This document shows, in pieces, positions 29,004 through 37,958 of a stretch of DNA of 64,000 nucleotides (position 1 is the first letter of the stretch; every line of letters begins with the position of its first letter). A model generated the notes under the pieces. That model made no database searches. It had not been told where the DNA came from and saw nothing but the letters and a program-made list of their open reading frames with translations. The DNA comes from Xenophilus azovorans DSM 13620 (GTDB taxonomy: Bacteria; Pseudomonadota; Gammaproteobacteria; Burkholderiales; Burkholderiaceae_C): NCBI RefSeq assembly GCF_000745855.1, contig NZ_KN050769.1, forward strand, positions 1,264 to 65,263. Reading direction: 5' to 3'. The position numbers were made by a program, and so were the translations under genes.

Positions 29004-30020
29004 TCAGTTCTTCGGCCGCATCACGATCTGCGGGAAGGGCGAGGGCACGCGGCCGTCGGTGTCGCGCGGCATCACCTCGGTGCGCTGCACGGCGCGCAGC
29101 GCGGCCTCGTCCCAGGCCTTGTTGCCGCTGGACTTGACCAGCCGGGGCGTGCCGACGATGGTGCCGTCCGGCGCCGTCTGGATCTCGATCAGTGCCTCGG
29201 GGTTGCCGCTGATCGAGTTGGGATCGAACACCGTGTTGCGCTTGATCAGCGCCGCCACGCGGCCCAGGTAGCCGGCCGACACGCCGCCGCTGCCCGCGCC
29301 CTGGCCCGAGCGCGGCCCGCTGTTGGCCTCGGCCTGCCCGCTGGCCGCGCCGTTGGCCTGCCCGAGCATGCGCCGGATGTTGTCCTGGCGCGCCTTCTCG
29401 GCGGCGGCAGCGCGTTCGGCAGCGGCCTTCTTGTCCGCCGCGGCCTTGGCCGCGGCCGCCTTCTCGGCCTGCTCGCGCTTCTTTTGCTCGGCCAGGCGCT
29501 GCTGTTCCTTTTCCTTCTGGCGCTCGGCTTCTTCCTCGCGCTTGCGCTCCTCGGCCTCCTTCTTCTCCTGGGCGGCCTTGCGCTCGGCTTCCTGGCGGCG
29601 CTTTTCCTGCTGCTGCTGGCGCTCGCGTTCGCGCTGGGCCTGTTCCTCGCGCAGCTTGCGCTCGCGCTCCAGGGCGATGTCCGGCTCCTTCGGCGGCGGC
29701 GGGGCGGGCGGCGGCTTCACGGCCTCGGGCGGCGGGGGCGGAGGAGGGGGCGGCGGCGGTGCGGGCCGCGGCGCCGGGGCGGGCGGCGGAGACGGCGCCA
29801 CGGCCGTGCGCTGCGCCGCCTGCTGCGTGGTGGACGACCAGATCTCGGCCTCGATGGCGTCGTCGTCGCCGTCGCGCTTCCAGCGCACGCCCCAGGTCAG
29901 CGCAGCGATCAGCAGCGCGTGGGCGATCAGCGCCAGCAGCAGCGCGCGCCCCGTGCCGCGCTGCGGCGGCGGGGTGAACTCCGGGCCCTCGTGGGGCAGC
30001 GACATGCGCATCGATTGCAA
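29004..30020 (-). CDS. tolA: Cell-envelope integrity protein TolA
   Basis: A 338-residue inner-membrane protein bridging TolQR to the outer-membrane Tol-Pal parts. One transmembrane helix (LLLALIAHALLIAALTWGV, about 27-45), a Pro-rich segment with a run of about 13 prolines (about 80-110), a long Ala/Glu/Lys/Arg helical domain (about 112-225) and a C-terminal TolA-III/TonB-like domain (about 240-338, LIKRNTVFDPNSISGNPE) appear in order. The start is TTG at 30020: GGAGG lies eight bases upstream of it and 17 or more before the next ATGs. It follows tolQ and tolR. No tolB or pal follows; an aldo-keto reductase gene does. Confidence 0.94.
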   Translation of the reverse strand: MQSMRMSLPHEGPEFTPPPQRGTGRALLLALIAHALLIAALTWGVRWKRDGDDDAIEAEIWSSTTQQAAQRTAVAPSPPPAPAPRPAPPPPPPPPPPPEAVKPPPAPPPPKEPDIALERERKLREEQAQRERERQQQQEKRRQEAERKAAQEKKEAEERKREEEAERQKEKEQQRLAEQKKREQAEKAAAAKAAADKKAAAERAAAAEKARQDNIRRMLGQANGAASGQAEANSGPRSGQGAGSGGVSAGYLGRVAALIKRNTVFDPNSISGNPEALIEIQTAPDGTIVGTPRLVKSSGNKAWDEAALRAVQRTEVMPRDTDGRVPSPFPQIVMRPKN

Positions 30021-30037
30021 ACCGGTCGCCTCCGTCG

Positions 30038-30472
<435 letters not shown>

Positions 30473-30491
30473 GGGCGTGTCCTGGCTGGAT

Positions 30492-31214
30492 TCAGTGGCC
30501 GGAGGCGGCGATGTTGGCGGCGCGCGTCTGCTGCGGGTTGCCGGCCGAGAGGTTGCGCTGCAGGATGTTGGAGAACTCCTCGATGAAGGTCTCCAGCGCG
30601 ATGGCGACCTTGTCGATCTCGCGCGCGAAGCGGTTGTAGCCCACCACCGCCGGGATGGCGGCGAACAGGCCGATGGCGGTGGCCACCAGCGCCTCGGCGA
30701 TGCCGGGGGCCACCGTGGCCAGCGTCACCTGCGTCATGCTGGCCAGGCCGGTGAAGGCGTGCATGATCCCCCACACCGTGCCGAACAGGCCCACGTAGGG
30801 GCTGACGGAGCCGACGGTGGCCAGGAAGGACAGGTTCGACTCGGCCGCGTCCAGCTCGCGCTGGAAGCTGGCCCGCATGGCGCGGCGGGCGCCTTCGAGC
30901 AGCGTGTCGGCGTCGTGGATGTGGCGCTCGCGCAGCTTCTGGTACTCGCGCATGCCGGAGGCGAAGATGCGCTCCATCGGGCCGGCGAACTTGGCGTTCT
31001 GTGCGGCCGAGGCGAACAGCTCGTTCAGGCTGGTGCCCGACCAGAAGTCGCGCTCGAACTCGTCGTTGAGCGCGCGCATGCGGCGCAGGGCGAAGTACTT
31101 GCGGATGATCGCGGCCCAGCTGGCCACCGACACCACGACCAGCAGCAGCATGACCAGCTGCACCACGAAGCTGGCGTGGAGGATGAGGGTGATGATCGAG
31201 AAGTCTTGGTTCAT
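30492..31214 (-). CDS. tolQ: Tol-Pal motor protein TolQ (MotA/TolQ/ExbB family)
   Basis: A 240-residue inner-membrane protein with three helices. The first is near residues 13-36 (LHASFVVQLVMLLLVVVSVASW). The channel pair near 130-195 carries the conserved VGLFGTVWGIMHAFTGLA and AEALVATAIGLFAAIPAVVGYN. It conducts protons with TolR. It follows ybgC by 12 bases in the order ybgC-tolQ-tolR-tolA known from proteobacteria. Confidence 0.96.
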   Translation of the reverse strand: MNQDFSIITLILHASFVVQLVMLLLVVVSVASWAAIIRKYFALRRMRALNDEFERDFWSGTSLNELFASAAQNAKFAGPMERIFASGMREYQKLRERHIHDADTLLEGARRAMRASFQRELDAAESNLSFLATVGSVSPYVGLFGTVWGIMHAFTGLASMTQVTLATVAPGIAEALVATAIGLFAAIPAVVGYNRFAREIDKVAIALETFIEEFSNILQRNLSAGNPQQTRAANIAASGH

Positions 31215-31226
31215 TGGGTCTGGTCT

Positions 31227-31697
31227 CTAGGCACCCGCGGCGGCCGCCGCCCGGATCGGGCTGCGCGGGGCCGCCGCAGGTAGGGAGCGCAAATGGGGTT
31301 CGAGGGTTCCCGTCAGTTCGGCGGGCATGCGCGCCGGGCGCATGCGCTCGCCGTCCACCCAGCCGATGCGGATGCTGCCCTCGCACAGCACTGCGGCGGG
31401 GTCGGCCTTCATGCACACCTGCTGTGCGATGACGGCGGAAGCGGGGCCGATCTGGCGCAGCTCGGCGCTGACCAGCAGTTCGTCGTCGAGCCGGGCCGGG
31501 CGGTGGTACTTGAGCTGCGTCTCGCTCACCACGAACATGCCGCCGGTGCGCTCGCGCAGCGCGCGCTGCTCCACGCCCAGGCTGCGCAGCCATTCGGTGC
31601 GCGCCCGTTCCATGAATTTCAGGTAGTTGGCATAGAACACGATGCCGCCGGCATCGGTGTCCTCCCAGTAGACGCGGATGGGGAGCCGGAAGCTCAT
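31227..31697 (-). CDS. ybgC: Tol-Pal-associated acyl-CoA thioesterase YbgC
   Basis: A 156-residue hot-dog-fold thioesterase starting at ATG 31697 (MSFRLPIRVYWEDTDAGG). The catalytic Asp and binding loop are in DTDAGGIVFYANYLKFMERAR, the family signature. It hydrolyses short acyl-CoA or acyl-ACP species and is usually linked to tol genes. Its start overlaps the aminotransferase stop (ATGA). The C-terminal 25 residues (LPAAAPRSPIRAAAAAGA) exceed the usual fold and look disordered. Confidence 0.93.
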   Translation of the reverse strand: MSFRLPIRVYWEDTDAGGIVFYANYLKFMERARTEWLRSLGVEQRALRERTGGMFVVSETQLKYHRPARLDDELLVSAELRQIGPASAVIAQQVCMKADPAAVLCEGSIRIGWVDGERMRPARMPAELTGTLEPHLRSLPAAAPRSPIRAAAAAGA

Positions 31698-32884
31698 CCC
31701 AGTGCCTCGAGGCGCTGCACTGCCTCTTCCAGGTGCGCCATCGAGCTGGCGGTGGAGAAGCGCACGAAGCGCGCCGTGTCGGCCGTGCCGAAGTCGCGGC
31801 CCGGCGTGACGGCGATGTGGGCGCGGCGCATCAGCTCGAAGGCGAAGTCCCAGCTCGTGTCGGCGGCCGTCACGTCCAGCCGGCGGGCGAATCCGGTGCA
31901 GTCGGCCCAGGCGTAGAAGGCGCCGTCGGGCACCACCGGCACCGGCAGGCCCAGCGCCTGCAACTGCGGGATGAACCAGTCGCGGCGGGCGCGGAACTCG
32001 CCGCGGCGGCGCTCGTACTCGGCGATGCTCTCCGGTTCGAAGCAGGCCAGGGCGGCGTACTGCGACACGGCGCTGGCGCAGATGAAGAGGTTCTGCGCCA
32101 GGCGCTCGACCACCGGCACCAGCGCCTCGGGCACCACCAGCCAGCCCAGGCGCCAGCCGGTCATGTTGAAGTACTTGCTGAAGCTGTTGATGCTGATGAC
32201 CTGGTCGTCGATCGCCAGCGCGCTCTGGCCGAAGGCGTCGTCGTAGGAAAGGCCGAGGTAGATCTCGTCGATCAGCGTGAGCCCGCCGCGCTGCTGCACC
32301 GCCGAATGGATGCGCCGCAGCTCGTCGGGCGCGATGGAGGTGCCGGTCGGGTTGGAGGGCGAGGCCAGCAGCACACCGCGGGTGCGCTCGGTCCACGCGG
32401 CCTCCACCTTCGCCGCGCTGAGCTGGAAGCGTTCCTCGGCGGTGGCGGGGATCATCACCGCGCGCCCCTCGGCCGCGCTGACGAAGTGGCGGTTGCAAGG
32501 GTAGCTCGGGTCCGGCATCAGCACCTCGTCGCCGGCCTCGATCAGCGCCAGGCAGGCGAGCTGCAATGCTGCAGAAGCGCCGGCCGTCACGACGATGCGC
32601 CGCGCCGGCACGTCGAGGCCGAAGCGCTCGGCATACCAGCCGCTGATGCGCTCGCGCAGTTGCGGCAGGCCCGTGGCCTGGGTGTACTGGGTGGCGCCGG
32701 CGCGCACCGCGCGCATGGCGGCCTCCTGCACCAGCGGCGGCGCGGTGAAGTCGGGCTCGCCGATGTTCAGGAAGATCATCGGCCGCTCGCTGTCGGCCAC
32801 CTCGCGGGCGAGGGCGGAGGCGGCCTTGGCCACCTCCATCACGTAGAAGGGCTCGATGCGCTCGGCGCGCGTGGCGATGCGCAT
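31694..32884 (-). CDS. Pyridoxal-phosphate-dependent aminotransferase, class I/II
   Basis: A 396-residue fold-type I aminotransferase. Motifs are NIGEPDFTAPP, TAGASAALQLACLALIEAGDEVLMPDPSYP, the cofactor-contacting SPSNPTGT, IDEIYLGLSYDD, the Schiff-base Lys in INSFSKYFNMTGWRLGW, and the carboxylate-binding Arg in ARFVRFS. It resembles AspC/AlaA-like enzymes; the amino donor is not determined by sequence. Its ATG at 32884 overlaps the nusB stop by one base (TGATG) and its stop overlaps ybgC, so it belongs firmly to the rib-nusB-tol transcription unit. Confidence 0.92.
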   Translation of the reverse strand: MRIATRAERIEPFYVMEVAKAASALAREVADSERPMIFLNIGEPDFTAPPLVQEAAMRAVRAGATQYTQATGLPQLRERISGWYAERFGLDVPARRIVVTAGASAALQLACLALIEAGDEVLMPDPSYPCNRHFVSAAEGRAVMIPATAEERFQLSAAKVEAAWTERTRGVLLASPSNPTGTSIAPDELRRIHSAVQQRGGLTLIDEIYLGLSYDDAFGQSALAIDDQVISINSFSKYFNMTGWRLGWLVVPEALVPVVERLAQNLFICASAVSQYAALACFEPESIAEYERRRGEFRARRDWFIPQLQALGLPVPVVPDGAFYAWADCTGFARRLDVTAADTSWDFAFELMRRAHIAVTPGRDFGTADTARFVRFSTASSMAHLEEAVQRLEALG

Positions 32885-33375
32885 CAGGGCCTGGCCTTTC
32901 CGGTGGCGCGGTCGGCCTCCACTTCCACCGCCCGCAGCGTGGGCGCCAGTCCGTTGAGCACGGCGTTGACGTACTTGTGGCCGTCGGTGCCGCCGAAGCT
33001 CTTGGCCAGCTCGATGCACTCGTTGATGACCACGCGCCACGGCACGTCCGGGCAGTGGCGGAACTCGTAGGTGCCGATCCACATCACCGCGTGCTCGATG
33101 GGGGAGATCTCCTCCAGCTTGCGGTCCAGCAGCGGGACGATCAGCGCATCCAGCTCGGCGCCTTCCGCGATCGAGCCGTGCAGCAGCGCGTCGTAGTGCG
33201 CCGAATCGGCCTTGTGGAAGCCCGACAGGTCGCGCGTGAAGACGTCGATGTCGGTGGCCGGATTGCGCCCGACCAGGTGCTGGTAGAGCGCCTGCAGCGC
33301 GAACTCGCGCGCGCGGGTGCGGCCGGACTTGCTCGCTGCCTTGCGCGGCGCGTGGGAGGAGGCGGCGTCGGTCAT
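32884..33375 (-). CDS. nusB: Transcription antitermination factor NusB
   Basis: A 163-residue all-helical protein from ATG 33375. After a basic N-terminal tail ([18 protein letters not shown]) come [12 protein letters not shown], the segment [18 protein letters not shown] and [29 protein letters not shown], diagnostic for NusB. It acts with NusE (S10) on boxA in rRNA antitermination. The ribH-nusB order is common; here a 61-base repeat-containing gap separates them. Confidence 0.95.
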   Translation of the reverse strand: MTDAASSHAPRKAASKSGRTRAREFALQALYQHLVGRNPATDIDVFTRDLSGFHKADSAHYDALLHGSIAEGAELDALIVPLLDRKLEEISPIEHAVMWIGTYEFRHCPDVPWRVVINECIELAKSFGGTDGHKYVNAVLNGLAPTLRAVEVEADRATGKARP

Positions 33376-33386
33376 TCGACAGCCCT

Positions 33387-33440
33387 CCGTCCTTCGGACT
33401 GCGGACGCGAGCGCCTTCGGAGCGGCCGGGCGGCGCTCAT
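33387..33440. repeat. Intergenic repeat between ribH and nusB
   Basis: The segment CTTCGGAGCGGCCGGGCG with the preceding TCCTTCGGACTGCGG matches the first half of the repeat at 1782-1836 closely. It ends at the ribH stop. Confidence 0.7.
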
Positions 33441-33913
33441 CGGGCCGCGCTCCGCACCGAGGCGAGCAGCGCCGCCATCTCCACAGCCACCTGCGCCGCG
33501 TCGCGGCCCTTGTCGGTCTGCCGGGCCACGGCCTGTTCCACGTTCTCGGTGGTGAGGATGGCGTTGGCAACGGGCAGGCGGTGGTCGAGCGCCACGCGGC
33601 TGACGCCGGCGCCGGACTCGTTGGCCACCAGCTCGAAGTGGTAGGTCTCGCCGCGGATGATGCAGCCCAGCGCGATCAGCGCGTCGTAGCCGCCGCGCGC
33701 GGCCAGGGCCTGCAGGGCGACCGGCACTTCCAGCGCGCCGGGCACGGTGCGGTGGTCGATGGCGTCGTCGGCCACGCCGAGCCGGTGCAGCTCGGCCAGG
33801 CAGGCCTCGGCCAGCGCGTTGGTGATGTCCTCGTTGAAGCGGGCCTGCACGATGCCGATGCGCAGGCCGCGCCCGTCCAGCGGCCCGGCCGCGCCCTTGT
33901 TGGCGTGAAGCAT
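33437..33913 (-). CDS. ribH: 6,7-dimethyl-8-ribityllumazine synthase
   Basis: A 158-residue enzyme of riboflavin synthesis that condenses the RibB and RibD products. The motifs [56 protein letters not shown] and the catalytic-His region ([19 protein letters not shown]) are present. It starts six bases after the ribB stop, with AGAAGAG near the start. Confidence 0.96.
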   Translation of the reverse strand: MLHANKGAAGPLDGRGLRIGIVQARFNEDITNALAEACLAELHRLGVADDAIDHRTVPGALEVPVALQALAARGGYDALIALGCIIRGETYHFELVANESGAGVSRVALDHRLPVANAILTTENVEQAVARQTDKGRDAAQVAVEMAALLASVRSAAR

Positions 33914-33919
33914 GCTCTT

Positions 33920-35074
33920 CTAGTCCTTCTTCTCGATGTAGCCGGCGATCTCCAGGCCGAAGCCCGCCGCCATGCTGGGCATGCGCCGCGGCGTGCCCAT
34001 GAGTTTCATCCGGTGCGCGCCGCATTCGCGCAGGATCTGGGCGCCCACGCCGTAGCTGCGCAGGTCCATGCGGCCGCGCTCGGGCGCCTGGGCGGGACGG
34101 GCGGTGCCCTCGAACTGCGCCAGCAGCTCGGCGGCGCTCTCGCCGCAATTGAGCAGCACGGCCACGCCGCGGCCCTCGGCGGCGATGTGGGCCAGGGCAG
34201 CGTCCAGGCTCCAGGAGTGCATGGGGCGCTCCAGCTCCAGCGCGTCCAGCACCGACAGCGGCTCGTGCACGCGCACGGGCACCACCTCGTCGGCACCCCA
34301 GGTGCCGCGCACCAGCGCCAGGTGCACGCCGCCGCTGGGCGCGTCCTTGAACGCGTGCAGGGTGAACTCGCCGTGCGCGGTGCGGATCTCGCGCCTGCCC
34401 ACGCGCTGCACCAGCGTCTCGGTGTGGCTGCGGTGCTCGATCAGGGCGGCGATGGTGCCGATCTTCAGCCCGTGCTCGGCGGCGAAGCGCTGCAGGTCGG
34501 GCAGCCGGGCCATGGTGCCATCCTCGTTCATCACCTCGCAGATCACGGCAGACGGCGAGCAGCCGGCCATGGCGGCCAGGTCGCAGCCGGCCTCGGTGTG
34601 GCCGGCGCGCACCAGCACGCCGCCGTCCACCGCCTGCAGCGGGAAGATATGGCCGGGCTGCACCAGGTCGCTGGCCTGGGCGTCAGGCGCCACGGCGGCC
34701 TGCACCGTGCGTGCGCGGTCGGCGGCCGAGATGCCGGTGGTCACACCCTCGGCCGCCTCGATCGAGACGGTGAAGGCGGTCGAATGCTTGGCGCCGTTGC
34801 GCGCCACCATCGGCGGCAGGTTCAGGCGCTCGCACATCTCGCGCGAGAGCGTCAGGCAGATCAGGCCGCGCGCATGGCGGGCCATGAAGTTGATCGCCTG
34901 CGGCGTGATGTGGTCGGCGGCGATGACGATGTCGCCCTCGTTCTCGCGGTCTTCCTCGTCCACGAGGATGACCATGCGGCCGGCGCGCAGCTCCTCGACG
35001 ATCTCTTCGACGCTGGAGATGGGCGCCGGTTCGAGGGACCTTGCGGCGCCCAGGGCGGTGACGGATGCGTTCAT
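33920..35074 (-). CDS. ribB: 3,4-dihydroxy-2-butanone-4-phosphate synthase with degenerate GTP cyclohydrolase II domain
   Basis: 384 residues. The N-terminal RibB domain is intact: [48 protein letters not shown] and the substrate loop HIFPLQA ... [12 protein letters not shown]. The C-terminal half keeps the RibA fold (residues about 215-384, [12 protein letters not shown]-like start). It lacks the zinc and catalytic motif of GTP cyclohydrolase II, normally RIHSEC...GD...CDCG; here the corresponding stretch reads [19 protein letters not shown] without cysteines. It is therefore probably a RibB enzyme with a non-catalytic RibA-like domain (a RibBX-type protein), and true RibA must be encoded elsewhere. 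It lies 20 bases after ribE. Confidence 0.93.
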   Translation of the reverse strand: MNASVTALGAARSLEPAPISSVEEIVEELRAGRMVILVDEEDRENEGDIVIAADHITPQAINFMARHARGLICLTLSREMCERLNLPPMVARNGAKHSTAFTVSIEAAEGVTTGISAADRARTVQAAVAPDAQASDLVQPGHIFPLQAVDGGVLVRAGHTEAGCDLAAMAGCSPSAVICEVMNEDGTMARLPDLQRFAAEHGLKIGTIAALIEHRSHTETLVQRVGRREIRTAHGEFTLHAFKDAPSGGVHLALVRGTWGADEVVPVRVHEPLSVLDALELERPMHSWSLDAALAHIAAEGRGVAVLLNCGESAAELLAQFEGTARPAQAPERGRMDLRSYGVGAQILRECGAHRMKLMGTPRRMPSMAAGFGLEIAGYIEKKD

Positions 35075-35094
35075 GTGGTCGGTGTGTGTGCGAT

Positions 35095-35736
35095 TCAGGC
35101 CGCCCGGCCGGGCACGACGCCCGCCAGGAGCATGCGCTCCACGTAGCGGGCGACGGTGTCCACCTCGAGGTTGACGCGGCTGCCGGCCTCGAGCTGGCCC
35201 AGCGCAGTGTGCTCGACGGTGTGGGGGATGAGGTTGATGCTGATCTCGCAGCCGTCCGCCTGGTCGGCCACGGTGTTGACGGTGAGGCTCACGCCGTTGA
35301 CCGTGATCGAGCCCTTGTAGGCGAGGAAGCGGGCCAGCGCGGCGGGGGCGAGGATGCGCAGCTCCCAGCTCTCGCCGTGCGGCTCGAAGCGGCTGACGCT
35401 GCCGATGCCGTCCACATGGCCCGAGACGATGTGGCCGCCCAGGCGGTCCTGCGGGCGCAGGGCCTTCTCCAGGTTGAGCGCGGTGCCGGCCCGGTCGAGC
35501 CCGGCCGTCTTGTCGAGCGATTCGGCGGAGATGTCGATGGTGAACTCGCCGGCGGCGGTGTCGAGGCCGGTGACCGTCATGCAGGCGCCGTTGAGGGCGA
35601 GGCTGTCGCCCAGGCCGACATCGTCCAGGTAGCCCGCCGGTGCGGAAATGGCCAGGCGCTTGCCGTGGGCGGAGGAGGAGCCGAGGTCGTGGACGGCGGC
35701 GATGCGCCCCACGCCGGTGATGATGCCGGTGAACAT
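35095..35736 (-). CDS. ribE: Riboflavin synthase, alpha subunit
   Basis: A 213-residue enzyme that dismutates two lumazines to riboflavin. It is built of two lumazine-binding repeats: [12 protein letters not shown] (start) with NGACMTVTG, and [14 protein letters not shown] with [10 protein letters not shown]. The ATG at 35736 gives the canonical MFTGI start; the open frame extends 34 codons further but without similarity. It is also called ribC in E. coli nomenclature. A 199-base gap with a REP-like element separates it from ribD. Confidence 0.96.
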   Translation of the reverse strand: MFTGIITGVGRIAAVHDLGSSSAHGKRLAISAPAGYLDDVGLGDSLALNGACMTVTGLDTAAGEFTIDISAESLDKTAGLDRAGTALNLEKALRPQDRLGGHIVSGHVDGIGSVSRFEPHGESWELRILAPAALARFLAYKGSITVNGVSLTVNTVADQADGCEISINLIPHTVEHTALGQLEAGSRVNLEVDTVARYVERMLLAGVVPGRAA

Positions 35737-35845
35737 AAGCCGGCGATTTTCGCAGAGAAGCGTCCGGGAGAACCCGGAGACGGTTTCACGAGGCAACGGC
35801 GGACCGCCGGCTCTGGGGCTCACAAGCATTTGCGTCAATCGACAA

Positions 35846-35911
35846 GAACCGTTCAGGCTGAGCTTGTCGAAGCCCCGCGCCGCGCTTCGACAAAGCTCAG
35901 CGTGAACGGTT
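35846..35911. repeat. REP-like inverted pair between ribE and ribD
   Basis: The left arm CCGTTCAGGCTGAGCTTGTC (35849-35868) and right arm, with GACAAAGCTCAGCGTGAACG, are inverted copies around a short GC-rich centre. The core matches the repeats at 13683-14260. The pair lies in the ribE leader region, downstream of ribD. Confidence 0.87.
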
Positions 35912-35935
35912 GATATTGTCGAACGCGCTTCCGTA

Positions 35936-37048
35936 TCAGAACGCGTCGCGGCCCGGGATGCGTGCCACCAGGCGCAGGTCGGGCCCGATCCGTTCCACGC
36001 CGTGGAATTCGAACGCCGGCGCGGCGTCCAGCCCCGCCAGCGCGGCGCCGGCGAAGGGCCGTTCCGCCACGCCCATCCCCTCGCCGAGCAGCTTGGGGGC
36101 CAGGTACAGCAGCAGCTCGTCCACCAGCCCCTCGCGCAGCAGCGAGCCGTTGAGCTTGTGGCCGGCCTCGACGTGCAGTTCGTTGACCTCGCGGCGCGCC
36201 AGGTCCGCCATCAGCGCGGCCAGGTCGACCTTGCCGCGGGCATTGGGCAGCACGCTGACCGTGGCGCCGCGCGCCTGCAGCGGTGCGGCGCGGGCGGCGT
36301 CATCGGCGGCCGCATAGATCCAGACCGGACGCTGCGCCTCGAAGATGCGGGCGCCGGGCGGCGTCTGCAGCCGGCTGTCCACCACCACCAGGGGCGGCTG
36401 GCGGGTGGCGCCCGGGTGGCGCACGTCCAGGCGCGGATCGTCCTCCAGCACCGTGCCCACGCCGGTGAGCAGCGCGCCGGCGCGGGCGCGCCAGGCATGG
36501 CCGTCGGCGCGCGCCGCCTCGCCGGTGATCCACTGGCTGGTGCCGTCGGGCAGGGCCGTGCGGCCGTCCAGCGAGGCGGCCGCCTTCATGCGCACCCAGG
36601 GCAGGCCGCGCGCCATGCGGCTGAGGAAGCCGATGGTGATCTCCCGCGCCTCGGCGGCGCCGGGGCCGACGGTCACCTCGATCCCCGCCGCGCGCAGCCG
36701 GGCGAAGCCCTGTCCGGCGACCTGGGGGTTCGGATCTTCCAGCGAGGCGACCACCCTGGCGATGCCGGCGGCGGCCAGCGCCTCGCAGCAGGGGCCGGTG
36801 CGGCCGTGATGGGCGCAGGGTTCCAGGGTGACGTACGCGGTGGCCCCGGCGGTCGAATGGCCGCGCGCCTGGGCGTCGCGCAGGGCCATGATCTCCGCGT
36901 GCGGCCCGCCCACGGCCTGGGTCCGCCCCTCGCCGATCACGCCGCCGTCCGTGCCGACGAGGACGCAGCCGACGGCGGGGTTCGGCGGGGTGTCGGGCAG
37001 GGCCAGCCGGGCCAGGTGCAGCGCGCGTTCGATCATGCGGCGCAGCAT
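35936..37048 (-). CDS. ribD: Bifunctional diaminohydroxyphosphoribosylaminopyrimidine deaminase / 5-amino-6-(5-phosphoribosylamino)uracil reductase
   Basis: About 370 residues. The N-terminal deaminase has the zinc site HAEIMAL with catalytic Glu, and PCAHHGRTGPC. The C-terminal NADPH reductase has WVRMKAAASLDGRTAL, SQWITGEAARADGHAWRARAGALLTGVGTV and a later VEAGHKLNGSLL. I start at ATG 37048 (MLRRMIERALHLARLAL). The DNA of its first 20 codons (36993-37058) recurs, mutated, exactly 900 bases away at 37893-37958 beyond vapBC. This suggests that an insertion has changed the upstream region, and the native promoter may have been displaced. Confidence 0.94.
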   Translation of the reverse strand: MLRRMIERALHLARLALPDTPPNPAVGCVLVGTDGGVIGEGRTQAVGGPHAEIMALRDAQARGHSTAGATAYVTLEPCAHHGRTGPCCEALAAAGIARVVASLEDPNPQVAGQGFARLRAAGIEVTVGPGAAEAREITIGFLSRMARGLPWVRMKAAASLDGRTALPDGTSQWITGEAARADGHAWRARAGALLTGVGTVLEDDPRLDVRHPGATRQPPLVVVDSRLQTPPGARIFEAQRPVWIYAAADDAARAAPLQARGATVSVLPNARGKVDLAALMADLARREVNELHVEAGHKLNGSLLREGLVDELLLYLAPKLLGEGMGVAERPFAGAALAGLDAAPAFEFHGVERIGPDLRLVARIPGRDAF

Positions 37049-37158
37049 AGCGCCGGCGCGGAACGCCCTCGCATGCGGCTCCACGCAGCCGCTCGCTCGG
37101 GCCGGCCGACCCGTGGGCCGCACCGAACTTCTGCGAATTTGACGCCGCGCGTCGTGCC

Positions 37159-37175
37159 ATATACCATTGCGATAT
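37159..37175. promoter_or_regulatory. vapBC operator-like palindrome
   Basis: ATAT (37159-37162) and ATAT (37172-37175) flank CATTGCG-type DNA in an imperfect palindrome 22 bases before the vapB ATG, within an AT-rich patch that also serves as the likely promoter. VapBC complexes usually repress their own promoter through such sites. Confidence 0.55.
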
Positions 37176-37197
37176 ACATTTTCCCAGGGAGCGTCGC

Positions 37198-37431
37198 ATG
37201 TCCATTGGCACTGTTTTCATCAACAACCGCACCCAGGCCGTGCGGCTCCCTGTGGATGTGCGCTTGCCCGAAGGCGTTCGCAAGGTGGCAGTGCGCGCCA
37301 GAGGCAATGAACGCATCATCGCGCCGCTCGGTCAGTCCTGGGACAGCTTTTTCCTGGAAGGTCCTGCCGTCAGCGACGACTTCATGGCCGACCGCGCCAG
37401 CCAGCACCAGTCAGAGCGGGACGCGCTCTGA
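37198..37431 (+). CDS. vapB: VapB-type antitoxin (AbrB/MazE-like fold)
   Basis: A 77-residue protein. The N-terminal swapped-hairpin motif GTVFINNRTQAVRLPVDVRL is typical of VapB/AbrB DNA-binding antitoxins. The C-terminal SWDSFFLEGPAVSDDFMADR should wrap the toxin. AGGGAG lies about seven bases before ATG 37198. The stop overlaps the vapC start by one base (TGATG). GC content is visibly lower than in the neighbours, as expected for an acquired cassette. Confidence 0.93.
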   Translation: MSIGTVFINNRTQAVRLPVDVRLPEGVRKVAVRARGNERIIAPLGQSWDSFFLEGPAVSDDFMADRASQHQSERDAL

Positions 37432-37841
37432 TGCTGCGCTACCTGCTGGACACCAACATCGTCATCTACGTCCTGAAGCGGCGCCCCATCGAGGTTCTGC
37501 CCGTCTTCAATGCCAATGCGGGCCGCATGGCGATCTCGTCCATTACCCTGGCCGAGCTTCTGCATGGCGCGGAGAAAAGCAGCCGTGTCAGCGAGAACCT
37601 GTCCGCCATCGAGGACTTCTGCAGCCGTCTCGATGTGCTGCCCTACGGACCCAAGGCTGCCCAGCACTACGGCGCCATTCGCGCAGCCCTGGAGAAACAG
37701 GGCCGGCCTATCGGTGTGAATGATCTGCACATCGCCGGCCATGCACGCAGCGAAGGCTTGGTACTGGTGACCAACAACGTGTCGGAATTCGCGCGCATAC
37801 CTGCCCTTGGAGTGGAAAACTGGGTCAACGCCAGCCGGTGA
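37431..37841 (+). CDS. vapC: VapC-type PIN-domain toxin ribonuclease
   Basis: A 136-residue PIN nuclease. The acidic metal-binding residues are present: Asp7 (YLLDTNIVIY), Glu42 (LAELLHGAEKS) and Asp98 (GVNDLHIAGHA), plus VTNNVSEF near 113-120. Family members cleave tRNA(fMet) or other RNAs and are held inactive by VapB. The gene follows vapB with a one-base overlap. It is followed at once by the decayed ribD 5' copy. Confidence 0.94.
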   Translation: MLRYLLDTNIVIYVLKRRPIEVLPVFNANAGRMAISSITLAELLHGAEKSSRVSENLSAIEDFCSRLDVLPYGPKAAQHYGAIRAALEKQGRPIGVNDLHIAGHARSEGLVLVTNNVSEFARIPALGVENWVNASR

Positions 37842-37892
37842 GATTGCGCGACTGATGGGCGCCATAAGGCGCAAGCAGAACGACGAGTGGAA

Positions 37893-37958
37893 TCAGGCAG
37901 GACCAGCCGGACCAGGTGCGACGCGCGTTCGATCATGCGGTAGGGCATGGTGCCGGCG
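37893..37958 (-). pseudogene. Decayed copy of the ribD 5' end
   Basis: These 66 bases align without gaps to 36993-37058 at an offset of exactly 900, with 55 identities by my count. The longest exact block is CGCGCGTTCGATCATGCGG (37922-37940). Read on the minus strand they give MPYRMIERASHLVRLVL against MLRRMIERALHLARLAL in ribD, then similarity ends and the frame is no longer RibD. The remnant abuts the pilE stop on one side and lies about 50 bases after vapC on the other. Confidence 0.85.

Noticed and set aside
29700-29765. Proline-run tract in tolA as a frameshift or assembly artefact
   Set aside because: The frame is continuous through it and a Pro-rich linker is normal for TolA in this group.
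35737-35845. Possible FMN riboswitch upstream of ribE
   Set aside because: There are two small hairpins (35763-35778, 35797-35809) and a GCCGGCGGT-like string on the minus strand, but the conserved RFN helices and their order are not present.
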